NCBI GenBank assembly: GCA_963840785.1
Contig: CAWJAF010000008.1
Span: forward strand, 62,001 to 126,000
Source of the DNA: JALYOK01 sp963840785
Lineage (GTDB): Bacteria; Pseudomonadota; Gammaproteobacteria; Burkholderiales; JALYOK01
Direction of reading: 5' to 3'
Length of the DNA stretch: 64,000 nucleotides
This document shows, piece by piece, positions 18,710 through 27,088 of this stretch; positions within the stretch are counted from its first letter, which is position 1, and every line of letters starts with the position of its first letter. A program made the translations under genes and the position numbers. The notes under the pieces are model-generated. The model was not told the origin of the DNA and searched no databases. It was given only the letters and a program-made list of their open reading frames with translations.

Positions 18710-18754
18710 GTGGATCTCCTTAAATTAAGCTACAAAATTGCATTGCCAACCGAG

Positions 18755-19120
18755 TTATTCATTTGGCAATCCGCTGATGACTTGGACTTGTCGAACTTCC
18801 ACGGTGCCGATGCGTCCGCCCGGAATGCGCGTCGCGATGGCGACGGCCTCGTCAATATCTTTCGCCTCCACCAGGAAATAACCGCCGAGCTGTTCATGGG
18901 TTTCCGCAAACGGACCATCGGTTACGAAAGACTTGCCGTCGCGGACGCGAACGATTTTCGCAGTAGATTCCGGATGGACGGGCGAGGCATGCAGATATTG
19001 CCCGTTGGCGTGCAACACATGAGTCAGCGCGATGGATTCGTCCAGCATCTGCTGCTGCGTCTCGGTGCTTAGTTTGGCAAATGCTTCTTCATTATGGTGA
19101 ACAAGCAATAGGTATTTCAA
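18755..19120 (-). CDS. YciI/DGPF-family protein (copy 1)
   Basis: 121 residues, dimeric ferredoxin-like fold of the YCII superfamily. It carries the naming motif in FVTDGPFAETHEQLGGYFLV and an N-terminal MKYLLLVHHNEEAF. The C-terminal RIGTVEVRQVQVI is shared with the copies at 23470 and 24236. Function is unknown; DGPF genes are the usual neighbours of ECF42 sigma factors. It overlaps the upstream DGPF gene by 4 bases. Confidence 0.85.
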   Translation of the reverse strand: MKYLLLVHHNEEAFAKLSTETQQQMLDESIALTHVLHANGQYLHASPVHPESTAKIVRVRDGKSFVTDGPFAETHEQLGGYFLVEAKDIDEAVAIATRIPGGRIGTVEVRQVQVISGLPNE

Positions 19121-19542
19121 TTTTCTTCCTGCTCAAGGCGAACGGCAAGGGCCCGATGATGTTCGAGTGCGTCACTGGGAGCGAAGTCCTCAAGCTCGAA
19201 AAATTGCCGCACTTCGATCTCGGCCGATTTACCTTCGCCCGCCGGATTGGGGTAACGTTTGCTCCATTGCATCGCTTCTTCTTTCGATTTCACCTGAATG
19301 ATCGTGTAGCCGGCGATGATTTCCTTGGTCTCGGCGAACGGCCCGTCGATCACAGTCCGCTTATCGCCGAAATAGGTAATCCTCCAACCCTTGGCACTCG
19401 ATTGCAGTCCGGCGCCATCGAGCAACACGCCCGCATTCGCCAACTCTTCGTGGTAAGTTGCCATCGCGGCGAGCAGCTTTTCGTCGGGCATAACTCCAGC
19501 TTCGGAATCGCCCGTTGCTTTGACAATGATCATAAAGTGCAT
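19117..19542 (-). CDS. YciI/DGPF-family protein (copy 2)
   Basis: 141 residues, the most divergent of the four. Motif RTVIDGPFAETKEIIAGYTI near residue 60-80 and the N-terminus MHFMIIVKATGDSEAGVMPD mark the subgroup with a longer C-terminal tail. It heads the operon DGPF-DGPF-SRPBCC and is preceded by an ECF42-type promoter (19619-19645). A ribosome site AAGGAGATATCACG precedes the ATG. Confidence 0.85.
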   Translation of the reverse strand: MHFMIIVKATGDSEAGVMPDEKLLAAMATYHEELANAGVLLDGAGLQSSAKGWRITYFGDKRTVIDGPFAETKEIIAGYTIIQVKSKEEAMQWSKRYPNPAGEGKSAEIEVRQFFELEDFAPSDALEHHRALAVRLEQEEN

Positions 19543-19618
19543 CGTGATATCTCCTTATCGGTTGCACGTTTGATTTGATAGCGTGAAACGCCGATCAAAA
19601 CTACCCACTTACTAGCTA

Positions 19619-19645
19619 ATCGAATAGATCATTCCAGAATCGACA
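19619..19645 (-). promoter_or_regulatory. Predicted ECF42-type promoter of the DGPF-DGPF-SRPBCC operon
   Basis: On the minus strand TGTCGA (19645-19640), 17-base spacer, CGAT (19622-19619). The downstream context TTCGATTAG is nearly the same as at the second site (24622-24648). A transcription start near 19612 would give a leader of about 70 nt. Assignment to the sigma factor at 24677 is inference. Confidence 0.7.
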
Positions 19646-19693
19646 TTCCGCGATACAAAAAACAAAAATGGCAGTGCACTATTCGCCCGAAAC

Positions 19694-19726
19694 AAAAAAG
19701 CCACCGGACGCGGTGGCTTTTTTTGT
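19694..19726. terminator. Bidirectional-looking terminator downstream of the FKBP gene
   Basis: The stem GCCACCG/CGGTGGC (19700-19706 and 19711-19717) has a 4-base loop, an A-run on the left and a T-run on the right. Read on the minus strand it ends the FKBP gene 20 bases after its stop. Confidence 0.85.
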
Positions 19727-19747
19727 TTGTGGAACGTTGCAGTGAAA

Positions 19748-20452
19748 TTACTTGTTTTCACCTGGCGCGCCAGGTTCAGCCTCCGGTTTCGCGGGCGCCG
19801 TGACGGCGATCAATTCAACGTGGAAGTTCAGCGTTGCGTTCGGCGGAATCGCGCCGGACGCACCCTGATCGCCGTAGGCAATTTCCGGTGGGCAGATCAA
19901 TCGCGCTTTGCCGCCCACTTTCATTTTTTGTAAGCCCTCGGTCCAACATTTGATGACGCCATTTAGTGGAAAGTCAATCGGCTGGCCGCGCTTGTAAGAG
20001 CTATCGAATTCGGTGCCATCGGCCAGCGTGCCACGATAATTGGCCTTCACTGTATCCGTCGCAGCCGGGCTCGCGCCGGTACCATCCTTCACCGAAATGT
20101 AAATCAAACCGGACTCGGTCTTAACGGCACCCGGCTCCGCCGCTGCCTTTTCCGCGAATACCTTACCGGCGGCCACCTGTTTGCTCGCGACAAGCGCGCG
20201 GCGCAAATTTGCCAACTCTTGAACTTTCGGGCCATAGACGTCACCGTCAACGGCCAATTTCGAACCGGTTGCCGAGTCGTTGAGACCTTTGATAACAAAC
20301 GTCACTTCTTCTGGCGATAAATCGAATACCGAAAGTTGCTTGCCGATAATGGTCCCCAGCGTGTAAATCGTTTTCTGTTCCTCCGTCAAGTCGGCTGCGA
20401 AGCTGCTATACGTGCCCATGGCGAATGCCAGGGCGATCAAAGTTTTTTTCAT
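19748..20452 (-). CDS. FKBP-type peptidyl-prolyl cis-trans isomerase, periplasmic
   Basis: Protein-folding isomerase, 234 residues. A signal peptide (KKTLIALAFAMGTYSSFA) is followed by the FKBP N-terminal dimerisation domain (TLGTIIGKQLSVFDLSPEEV) and a C-terminal FKBP domain with VKANYRGTLADGTEFDSSY and AYGDQGASGAIPPNATLNF. It resembles FkpA/Mip in order. A short acidic Pro/Glu tail follows. The gene lies between the two DGPF operons but has its own terminator, so it is probably independent of them. Confidence 0.92.
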   Translation of the reverse strand: MKKTLIALAFAMGTYSSFAADLTEEQKTIYTLGTIIGKQLSVFDLSPEEVTFVIKGLNDSATGSKLAVDGDVYGPKVQELANLRRALVASKQVAAGKVFAEKAAAEPGAVKTESGLIYISVKDGTGASPAATDTVKANYRGTLADGTEFDSSYKRGQPIDFPLNGVIKCWTEGLQKMKVGGKARLICPPEIAYGDQGASGAIPPNATLNFHVELIAVTAPAKPEAEPGAPGENK

Positions 20453-20656
20453 GGAGTTCCTAAGTGGTTGAGACGGGATTGAGGTAAGTATTTAACGCGG
20501 CACTATAGCGCCGCCCCCGATTACGGTCAATTTATTGAATTTGCTCACTGTCTGCGCTTGACCAGCCTGCATCCGCAAGATACATTTCGTTGTGACAAGA
20601 ACAATATTCTTGCAATAAAATCATCGCCTTCAAGAATAATTACGAGGAGAATTTGC

Positions 20657-21516
20657 ATGCCCCGCATTTCCAATTTCGTTGGCACGCGATACGCGTCGCT
20701 GTTATGGCTACCCGCATTGCTTTTCGCAGCTAACGCACTCGCTGCACCTGAAACCATTAGAGACTGCGAGCAATGCCCGGAAATGATCGTCATCCCTGCG
20801 GGACAATTCGTGATGGGCGCCAGCGGTGAAGAGGGCCGCGAAGATGATGAGGCACCGACACGTACCGTAACGTTTGCCCAATCGTTCGCCTTGGGAAAAT
20901 ATGAAGTGACATTCGATGAATGGGGCGCGTGCGTCGCCGATGCCGCGTGCAAACAAGTACCTGACGAAACCTGGGGACGCGGTCGTCGGCCAGTCATCAA
21001 CGTCGACTTCGCCCAAGCCAATGCCTACACCAAATGGTTATCGGCCAAAACCGGAAAAACCTACGCCTTGCCGAGCGAAGCGCAGTGGGAATATGCAGCG
21101 CGAGCCGGCACAAATCAAGAAACCTATTGGGGAAAAGACAAAGCGCGTTCCTGCGAACATGCCAATGTTTTTGATCCACTTACCCGAGCAAAACTCGCGT
21201 TCGACTGGGCTCCCTTTCCTTGTGATGACACCTTTATCCAAACCGCGCCAGTCGGCAGCTTTACTGCCAATGCATTCGGGTTGCATGACATGTTAGGCAA
21301 CGTGTGGGAATGGGTGGCTGATTGTTATCGCCCCAGCTACAAGGCGCGCCGACGGATGGCAGCGCCGTTAGCGCCGACACTTGCATGAAACAACTTAGCC
21401 GCGGCGGCAGTTGGAATATTTTTCCGGCGTGGGTGCGCACAGGTTATCGTTACGGCCTGCAAGGCGGATTGCGTGCGAATAATTTGGGATTGCGCGTGAT
21501 GCGCGTCATGCCTTAG
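20657..21516 (+). CDS. Formylglycine-generating-enzyme-like (SUMF1) secreted protein, frameshifted as read
   Basis: ATG at 20657 follows GAGGAG. A signal peptide (LLWLPALLFAANALAA) precedes a SUMF1/FGE domain: MIVIPAGQFVMGASGEEG, LGKYEVTFDEW, YALPSEAQWEYAARAG, GLHDMLGNVWEWVADCY. Near 21343 the frame breaks. The conserved end LSRGGSWNIFPAWVRTGYR and GLRVMR continues in the next frame to 21516. Restoring one G (AAGGCGCGCC to AAGGGCGCGCC) gives a continuous reading. Such export-signalled SUMF1 proteins are usually not sulfatase activators but binding or regulatory proteins; the role here is unknown. Confidence 0.82.
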
Positions 21517-21549
21517 CGCGTTATTCCCGCGCTGCTAAAAGACAAAAAA

Positions 21550-21849
21550 TTATCCGCCCGCAATGGCGCCGACAATCAAAAACGGTTCGGCGCCGTTTCT
21601 CAATAGCTTCCGGCAGTAGCGCGTCCGGAGATTCGTGCGACAAATCTTGTTCGCATGCGAAAAATCGCACCATTGGCCTTCGCTGCTCCGTCGTTTGATC
21701 GCGCATCGTGCCCCGCAACATCGGGTAGCGCGCTTCCAATGCGTCGAGCACTCGGGCGCGCGTGATCGGGCTACTCATCTCCAATCTGTACTTCGCCGCT
21801 CGACACGCGCCAGCACGCGCAAGTGCGACGGCAAAACAACGCGAATCAT
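21550..21849 (-). CDS. MoaD/ThiS-like ubiquitin-fold protein, frameshifted as read
   Basis: Reconstructed across frames. The start is MIRVVLPSHLRVLARVE from the ATG at 21849. The middle reads ITRARVLDALEARYPML and VRFFACEQDLSHESPDALLP in another frame. The end reads ENGAEPFLIVGAIAGG, finishing with the diglycine of sulfur-carrier proteins at 21550. Three single-base shifts break it (near 21800, 21775 and 21587; the last is AAA for AA). About 99 residues, the family's size. Its ATG overlaps the stop of the upstream beta-propeller gene (ATGA). The sulfur acceptor is unknown. Confidence 0.72.
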
Positions 21850-22962
21850 GTCAAGGTTTGCACTTCGACCGACAACACCCCGGGAAGATCGCGCACGATC
21901 GGCTGCCAATGATCGCCGGAATCCGCCGATGCGTAGACCTGCCCGCCGCTAGTGCCGAAATAGATGCCGCACGGATCGAGCGAATCGACACACATCGCAT
22001 CGCGCAACACGTTGACGTAGCAATCGCTCTGCGGCAAGCCATTCGGTCAGCGCTTCCCATTCGTTACCGCCGGATTTGCTGCGATAAACGCGCAATTTGC
22101 CATCGGGCGGATAGTGTTCTGAATCGCTCTTGATCGGCACGACATAAATCGTTTCCGGATCGTGGGCGTGAACGTCGATCGGAAAGCCGAAATCGCTCGG
22201 CAGATTGCCGCTCACTTCGCGCCATGAATCGCCGCCGTCGTCGCTACGCATCACGTCCCAGTGCTTTTGCATATACAGCACATTCGGGCGCGAGCGATGC
22301 ATCGCGATGCGATGGACGCAGTGGCCGACTTCGGCGGTCGGATCGGGAATATAAAGCGAATGCAGACCGCGATTGATCGGCTGCCAGGTCTTTCCCGCAT
22401 CATCACTGCGGAACGCGCCCGCGGCAGAAATCGCAACGAACAATCGCTGCGGGTTAATTGGATCCAACAGAATCGTGTGCAAGCACATGCCACCTGCGCC
22501 GGGCTGCCATAAAGTGCCTGTGCCTTGATTGCGCAGTCCCGCCATCTCTTGCCAAGTCTGCCCGCCATCGGTGGAACGAAATAGCGCCGCATCTTCCACG
22601 CCAGCGTAAACCGTATCCGGATCCGTGAGCGATGGCTCCAAATGCCACACGCGCTTGAACTCCCAAGGATGCGGCGTACCGTCGTACCACTGATGGGTGC
22701 CGGTCGCGCCGTCGTATTCGAATTTATTGCCGACCGCTTCCCAAGTTTTGCCGCCGTCGTTGGAGCGTTGAATCATCTGGCCGAACCACGCGCTGGTCTG
22801 CGAAACGTAGATTCGATTCGGATCGACTGGCGATCCTTTCATGTGATAAATTTCCCAGCCGCCGAAATGCGGCCCGCTCACATCCCAGCGATCGCGTTTG
22901 CCGTCGGCCGTTAAAACGAACGCACCTTTCTTGGTGCCTACCAGTAATCGTACTCCGCTCAT
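21846..22962 (-). CDS. BNR/Asp-box beta-propeller protein (exo-sialidase-like), frameshifted as read
   Basis: About 370 residues once a one-base insertion near 22033 is bridged (EALTEW continues as LPQSDCYVNVLRDA in the next frame). Five Asp boxes are visible: SNDGGKTW, STDGGQTW, SDDAGKTW, SDDGGDSW, SADSGDHW. The N-terminus VRLLVGTKKGAFVLTADG has no signal peptide, so it is probably cytoplasmic, not a secreted sialidase. Catalytic Arg/Tyr residues of sialidases were not identified. It is followed, with overlapping stop and start, by a MoaD-like gene. AAGGAG lies before the ATG. Confidence 0.82.
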
Positions 22963-22995
22963 CGTTTGCTCCTTCTCGATGTCGACAATTGTAAA

Positions 22996-23397
22996 TTAAC
23001 TTGCCGCACTTGGTTCCATGTAAAAGGGCTCCCAAATATGCCCATCCAGATCTTCAAATCCGTGTGCGTACATGAATCCGTGATCCTGTGGTTCTTTGTA
23101 TGTACTGCCGCCGGCAATGATGGCCTTTCGAACGATTTCGTCGACCTCAGTGCGGCTTTCAAGCGATAGCGCAACGAGAACTTCGGTGCTTTTTCTTGCG
23201 TCGCAAATCGGCTTTGGCGTAAAGGTTTTGAACACCGATTCAACCAATAACATCGCAAATATATTTTCGCCAATGATCATGCAGGTGGCATTGTCGTCGG
23301 TGAATTGCGAGTCGAACGTAAAACCCAGTGCCGTAAAGAATGCGACAGACTTTTTGAGGTCCACTACCGGCAGGTTTACAAATATTTGTTTGACCAT
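22996..23397 (-). CDS. VOC-family (glyoxalase/bleomycin-resistance fold) protein
   Basis: 133 residues from the ATG at 23397, preceded by AGAGGAAATAGA. Typical beta-alpha-beta-beta-beta start QIFVNLPVVDLKKSVAFFTA and the late DHGFMYAHGFEDLDGHIWEP, where the final Glu corresponds to a metal ligand of the fold. The substrate is unknown. Genes of this kind are common companions of DGPF/YciI genes. It lies 33 bases before the beta-propeller gene. Confidence 0.87.
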   Translation of the reverse strand: MVKQIFVNLPVVDLKKSVAFFTALGFTFDSQFTDDNATCMIIGENIFAMLLVESVFKTFTPKPICDARKSTEVLVALSLESRTEVDEIVRKAIIAGGSTYKEPQDHGFMYAHGFEDLDGHIWEPFYMEPSAAS

Positions 23398-23428
23398 TCT
23401 ATTTCCTCTAAAAGGCAACAAAACACGA

Positions 23429-23457
23429 TGTCATTCTGAGCGTAGCGAAGAATGACA
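23429..23457 (-). repeat. Short palindrome of the TGTCATTCTGAGCG family
   Basis: TGTCATTCTGAGCGTAGCGA followed by AGAATGACA: an 8-bp TGTCATTC/GAATGACA stem with an inner stem. It is a compact relative of the long repeat at 9309, placed between a DGPF gene and the VOC gene. Confidence 0.75.
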
Positions 23458-23469
23458 ATAGTTGTTGAC

Positions 23470-23826
23470 TCAATTGATAGGCAAGCCTGGGATTTCAATT
23501 ACCGGACGAACCTCGACCGTTCCTTTTTTTGCCATCGGAATGCGCGCCGCAATCGCAATCGCGTCGTCGAGATCCTTCGCGTCGATCAAATAATACCCGC
23601 CAAGTTGCTCGCGTGTTTCCGCGAACGGGCCATCTGTCACAAAGCGTTTACCTTCACGCACGCGAACGCTGGTCGCCATCGAGACGGGCTGCAGTGGATT
23701 AGCGCCCAAGAATTTACCATTCGAGTGAATCTCTTGCGCAAGCTCTGTCGATTCGATGTAACACGCCTGCCGTTCGGCCTCGTTCAGCACCTGTTCGTCC
23801 AAGTAAATTAGCAACATGTATTTCAT
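23470..23826 (-). CDS. YciI/DGPF-family protein (copy 3)
   Basis: 118 residues from the ATG at 23826 (MKYMLLIYLDEQVLNEAER). Motif FVTDGPFAETREQLGGYYLI and C-terminal KGTVEVRPVIEIPG. It lies 4 bases after the DUF1428 gene and is third in the operon driven from the promoter at 24622. Very similar in layout to copies 1 and 4, suggesting local duplication. Confidence 0.86.
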   Translation of the reverse strand: MKYMLLIYLDEQVLNEAERQACYIESTELAQEIHSNGKFLGANPLQPVSMATSVRVREGKRFVTDGPFAETREQLGGYYLIDAKDLDDAIAIAARIPMAKKGTVEVRPVIEIPGLPIN

Positions 23827-23830
23827 CGCA

Positions 23831-24193
23831 TTAATACTCCACCAAACTTTTAAACCCGCCCCAGAACATACGCATGCCATCAAAGACGGGTTTCTTCGGA
23901 TCCATCATGTCGGCAAGGCGTGGATCGGCCATAACCTTGGCGTTAATGCTGTCGCGATGCTTGCGCGATTTGTAAACGATCCAGGAGAAAATTACGACCT
24001 CGTCGTCCTTAAGTTTTACGCTCTGTGGAAATGACGTGACTTTGCCGGGCTTAGCATCATCGGCGACGCATTCGGTGTATTGCAACGCGCCGTATTCCAT
24101 CCAAATCTTGCCGGCCTTGCGCGCCATGCGCCGATAAGCGGCGAGATTTTTCTTTGGTACCGGCAAAACAAATCCATCAACATATTGCGTCAT
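23831..24193 (-). CDS. DUF1428 family protein (YbaA-like)
   Basis: 120 residues matching DUF1428: N-terminal YVDGFVLPVPKKNLAAYRRM, the FSWIVYKSRKHRDSINAKVM centre, and MPFDGKRMxxGGF-like end PVFDGMRMFWGGFKSLVEY. Dimeric alpha-beta barrel fold is expected; function unknown. It lies between two DGPF genes in one operon. Confidence 0.9.
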   Translation of the reverse strand: MTQYVDGFVLPVPKKNLAAYRRMARKAGKIWMEYGALQYTECVADDAKPGKVTSFPQSVKLKDDEVVIFSWIVYKSRKHRDSINAKVMADPRLADMMDPKKPVFDGMRMFWGGFKSLVEY

Positions 24194-24235
24194 AGGTATC
24201 TCCTTAGGTGACCGACAATTTTTTGCATAGTGGTT

Positions 24236-24586
24236 TTACGCCAATTCTAAAATTGGCCGGACTTCAACCGTACCGATTCGCGCCGAGGGAATTTTTGCGG
24301 CGATCCGGATTGCGTCATTTAAATCGCGCGCCTCAATTAAATAGAATCCGCCCATTTGTTCTTTCGTTTCGGCGAACGGGCCGTCCGTAATTGACAATTT
24401 TCCGTTGATCACCTTAATTGTGGACGCCGATTTTGCCGATTGCAACGCCTCGGTAACGATCAGATGACCTTGCGCGCGCAGCGCGTAGTCGAGCGCAAAA
24501 TTCTCCTTAATATAAGCATTTTGTTCCGATTGCGGCAACGCAGCGTACATCTGTTCGTCGACGAAAATCAGGCAAAGATATTTCAT
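24236..24586 (-). CDS. YciI/DGPF-family protein (copy 4)
   Basis: 116 residues, MKYLCLIFVDEQMYAALPQS start and SITDGPFAETKEQMGGFYLI motif. It is the first gene of the operon DGPF-DUF1428-DGPF-VOC-propeller-MoaD. An ECF42-type promoter (24622-24648) lies 36 bases upstream, and the sigma factor gene ends 90 bases upstream. Confidence 0.87.
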   Translation of the reverse strand: MKYLCLIFVDEQMYAALPQSEQNAYIKENFALDYALRAQGHLIVTEALQSAKSASTIKVINGKLSITDGPFAETKEQMGGFYLIEARDLNDAIRIAAKIPSARIGTVEVRPILELA

Positions 24587-24621
24587 TTAACGTAGTTTAA
24601 TTTCGTTGCAGATAATCCCTA

Positions 24622-24648
24622 GTCGAACCGCCAACATTGAAATCGACA
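24622..24648 (-). promoter_or_regulatory. Predicted ECF42-type promoter of the DGPF-DUF1428 operon
   Basis: On the minus strand TGTCGA (24648-24643), 17-base spacer, CGAC (24625-24622), inside the context TTCGACTAG. Same hexamer, same spacing and same flanks as the site at 19619. It lies between the sigma factor gene and the first DGPF gene, with a short expected leader of about 30 nt. Confidence 0.72.
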
Positions 24649-24676
24649 TCAAATTTTGACAACGAAAAAATATTTT

Positions 24677-25948
24677 TTAGTTCACTAATTCCTGTAACCG
24701 TCGTTTAAGAAAGCGGCGCTCCGGTTCCTGTTGGGCCAGTTCAAGCGCTCGTAGATAGGATTCTCGGGCGTCCTGGGTTTGGCCGAGCCGCCGACATAGA
24801 TCAGCCCGCGCCGAATGCGCTAAGTGATAATCGATTAAATCGCCGCGCGCCAGAATGGCGTCAACGAGTGCAAGCCCGTTCGCTGGGCCATCGCGAATCG
24901 CGATCGCCACCGCACGATTCAGTTCGATCACCGGCGATGGATTTGCTCGCAACAGTAAATCGTAAAGCCCAACAATCTGCGCCCAGTCGGTCTGCGCGGC
25001 AGTAGGGGCGTTGGCATGCACGGAGGCGATTGCCGCTTGAATCGAGTAAACCCCAAACCGATTTGATGCCAGATACCGTCGAACTAGTGTGGAGCCTTCT
25101 AGGATTTGCTCGCGATTCCAAAGAGCGCGGTCTTGATCGTCCAGCAAAATTAGATCTCCGTTCGCCGAACTGCGCGCCAAGCGCCGTGATTCCTGTAACA
25201 GCATCAGCGCGAGTAAGCCTAAAACTTCCGCCTCGGGCAACAATTCCGCCAAAAGCCTACCGAGCCGAATTGCTTCGCCGGACAAATCGTTGCGCGTCAA
25301 TTCCGCGCCGGACGACGCGGCATAACCTTCGTTGAACACCAGATAAATCACGTGCAATACAGCGTCCAATCGATCCGGTAGCTCGGCCAATTCCGGCACT
25401 TGATAAGGAATGCCCGCGTCGCGAATTTTGGCCTTGGCGCGCACGATGCGCTGCGCCAGCGTGGGCGGGGCGGTGAGGAACGCGTGAGCAATTTCTTCGG
25501 TGGTCAGCCCGCATACTTCGCGCAACGTCAGCGCAACTTGCGCATCGGGCGACAGGGCGGGATGGCAACAGGTAAAAATGAGACGCAAGCGATCGTCTTG
25601 AACGCTCACATCATCCATTTCTTCGACGGGCTCGGCGGCAAAGCGCTCGTCGGCATCATCGGGCAAAGCCTCAAACCGACTGCGGCGGCGAATGCCATCA
25701 ATGGCTTTGAAACGCCCGGTTGAAACCAGCCAAGCACGCGGGTTGTCCGGCACGCCATCACGCGGCCATTGCTCGAGCGCGGCGCGAAACGCATCTTGCA
25801 ACGCTTCTTCCGCGACGTCAAAGTCGCCAAGTAGTCGCACCAGCGTTGCGAACACACGACGCGATTCGTCGCGATAAATCGCTTCGACTTGTTGGCGGGC
25901 TTTATTCCCCGCAACGTCCTCGTGCGCGGGGGATTTATTGTCTTCCAT
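24677..25948 (-). CDS. ECF42-type RNA polymerase sigma factor with C-terminal extension
   Basis: 423 residues. Sigma region 2 (RQQVEAIYRDESRRVFATLV to about residue 95, with DNPRAWLVSTGRFKAIDGIR) and region 4 (LTLREVCGLTTEEIAHAFL, APPTLAQRIVRAKAKIR) are followed by about 230 residues of the DUF6596/TPR-like extension (LIYLVFNEGYAASSG-type HVIYLVFNEGYAASSGAELT, LARSGDLIDYHLAHSARADL). ECF42 factors are known to sit beside DGPF genes and to need the extension for activity. No anti-sigma gene is adjacent. It is likely the regulator of the two operons carrying the TGTCGA-N17-CGAY sites. Confidence 0.9.
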   Translation of the reverse strand: MEDNKSPAHEDVAGNKARQQVEAIYRDESRRVFATLVRLLGDFDVAEEALQDAFRAALEQWPRDGVPDNPRAWLVSTGRFKAIDGIRRRSRFEALPDDADERFAAEPVEEMDDVSVQDDRLRLIFTCCHPALSPDAQVALTLREVCGLTTEEIAHAFLTAPPTLAQRIVRAKAKIRDAGIPYQVPELAELPDRLDAVLHVIYLVFNEGYAASSGAELTRNDLSGEAIRLGRLLAELLPEAEVLGLLALMLLQESRRLARSSANGDLILLDDQDRALWNREQILEGSTLVRRYLASNRFGVYSIQAAIASVHANAPTAAQTDWAQIVGLYDLLLRANPSPVIELNRAVAIAIRDGPANGLALVDAILARGDLIDYHLAHSARADLCRRLGQTQDARESYLRALELAQQEPERRFLKRRLQELVN

Positions 25949-26035
25949 GCACTGAATGATGACTTGTTTTGGCTAATTCGAATTTATCCCCTACAGCAAT
26001 GTGCGTCAATCGTACGGGGTCGAAAATGGTCGGTG

Positions 26036-26112
26036 TGCCAGGAGCCAATCACCATGCGGCCCTCGAAGCATGCTTCGCCACGAGGCAAGATTGGTGCGGC
26101 TTCTGGCGTGGG
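26036..26112 (+). repeat. Dispersed repeat, copy 2 (inverted, hairpin form)
   Basis: Left arm GCCAGGAGCCAATCACCATG and right arm CAAGATTGGTGCGGCTTCTG pair over a loop containing AAGCATGCTT. The GAGCC...ACCATGCGGCCCTC part matches the family core loosely. It lies in the gap between the sigma factor and aldolase genes. Confidence 0.6.
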
Positions 26113-26212
26113 TGACTCGGAAGTGCATCGCGTGCCGACTTTCCATCTCTAATAAATTGACGAATGATGGAGTAAGATCACATCATCGAATTTGACAAAT
26201 CCGGAGGGCACT

Positions 26213-27004
26213 ATGGGCGAAGCAACGCGGCAACTTAAATCCGTTGGCAATCTATCGCTGCGCGATCGAGTCAGCGAAGAAGAATGGAACATACGCTGCG
26301 ATCTCGCGGCCGCCTATCGCCTCGCGGCGCACTATCGCTGGACCGATTTAATCTACACGCATTTTTCAGCGCGCGTTCCCGGCAGCCATCATTTGCTGAT
26401 CAATCCCTACGGCTTGATGTTCGACGAAGTCACCGCATCGAGCTTGGTGAAAATCGATGAGGAAGGCAATGTCATCGAAGACACGACCGGCATGGGCATC
26501 AACCGCGCAGGTTTTGTGATTCATGGCGCGGTACATCAAGCGCGGCCGGAAGCCGCCTGTGTCGTGCATACGCACACGCGCGCCGGCGTTGCCGTTTCCG
26601 CGCAGAAAGAAGGCTTGCTGCCGATCAGCCAGCATGCGTTGCGCATTCACGGCATGATCACGTACCACGATTACGAAGGCGTCGCCCTTGAGATGGACGA
26701 ACGCAAACGCATCGCCGCTCACCTAGGCAAAACATCCAAAGCGATGATCATGCGTAACCACGGATTGCTGTCTCTCGGCGCGACCGTCGGCGAGGCGTTT
26801 CATTTTATGTATTACCTCGATACCGCGTGCCAAATTCAAATTGACGCCATGGCCTGCGGCCGCGAAAATTTGCAGATGCTCGCGCCGGAAACAGCGGAAA
26901 AAGGCTATCTGCAAATGGGCGGGCCGGATGGTTCAAAGCTTGATAAGGAGTGGCCGACCTTGCTGCGCATGCTTGATCGCAAGGGTGATGTTTATCGGGT
27001 TTGA
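26213..27004 (+). CDS. Class II aldolase/adducin-family protein
   Basis: 263 residues from the ATG at 26213, chosen because CCGGAGGG lies 7 bases upstream. The zinc-site histidines are in CVVHTHTRAGVAVSA and MRNHGLLSLGATVGE, and the substrate-phosphate region in GHFSARV-like TDLIYTHFSARVPGS. Members cleave sugar phosphates or act in other pathways. This short-loop subgroup (with KIDEEGNVIEDTTGMGINRA) is common and uncharacterised. Single gene. Confidence 0.88.
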   Translation: MGEATRQLKSVGNLSLRDRVSEEEWNIRCDLAAAYRLAAHYRWTDLIYTHFSARVPGSHHLLINPYGLMFDEVTASSLVKIDEEGNVIEDTTGMGINRAGFVIHGAVHQARPEAACVVHTHTRAGVAVSAQKEGLLPISQHALRIHGMITYHDYEGVALEMDERKRIAAHLGKTSKAMIMRNHGLLSLGATVGEAFHFMYYLDTACQIQIDAMACGRENLQMLAPETAEKGYLQMGGPDGSKLDKEWPTLLRMLDRKGDVYRV

Positions 27005-27007
27005 AAG

Positions 27008-27088
27008 TAGGGTGCGCAACGCGCACGCGGATTGAGCCCTAACATTTGTAATCGGCATGCCAGTCCGCGTGCGCGTTCCGCACGCTAC
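27008..27088 (+). repeat. Inverted repeat, TAGGGTGCGCAACGCGCACG family
   Basis: The left arm TAGGGTGCGCAACGCGCACG (27008) is mirrored by CGCGTGCGCGTTCCGCACGCTA (27066-27087) around a 35-base loop. It starts 4 bases after the aldolase stop, so it may act as a transcription end or mRNA stabiliser. From here to 27467 no gene is supported. Confidence 0.85.

Noticed and set aside
22961..22987. Third TGTCGA-N17-CGAT match before the beta-propeller gene
   Set aside because: The CGAT half overlaps the ATG and the spacer overlaps the AAGGAG ribosome site, so it cannot serve as a normal promoter; likely chance.
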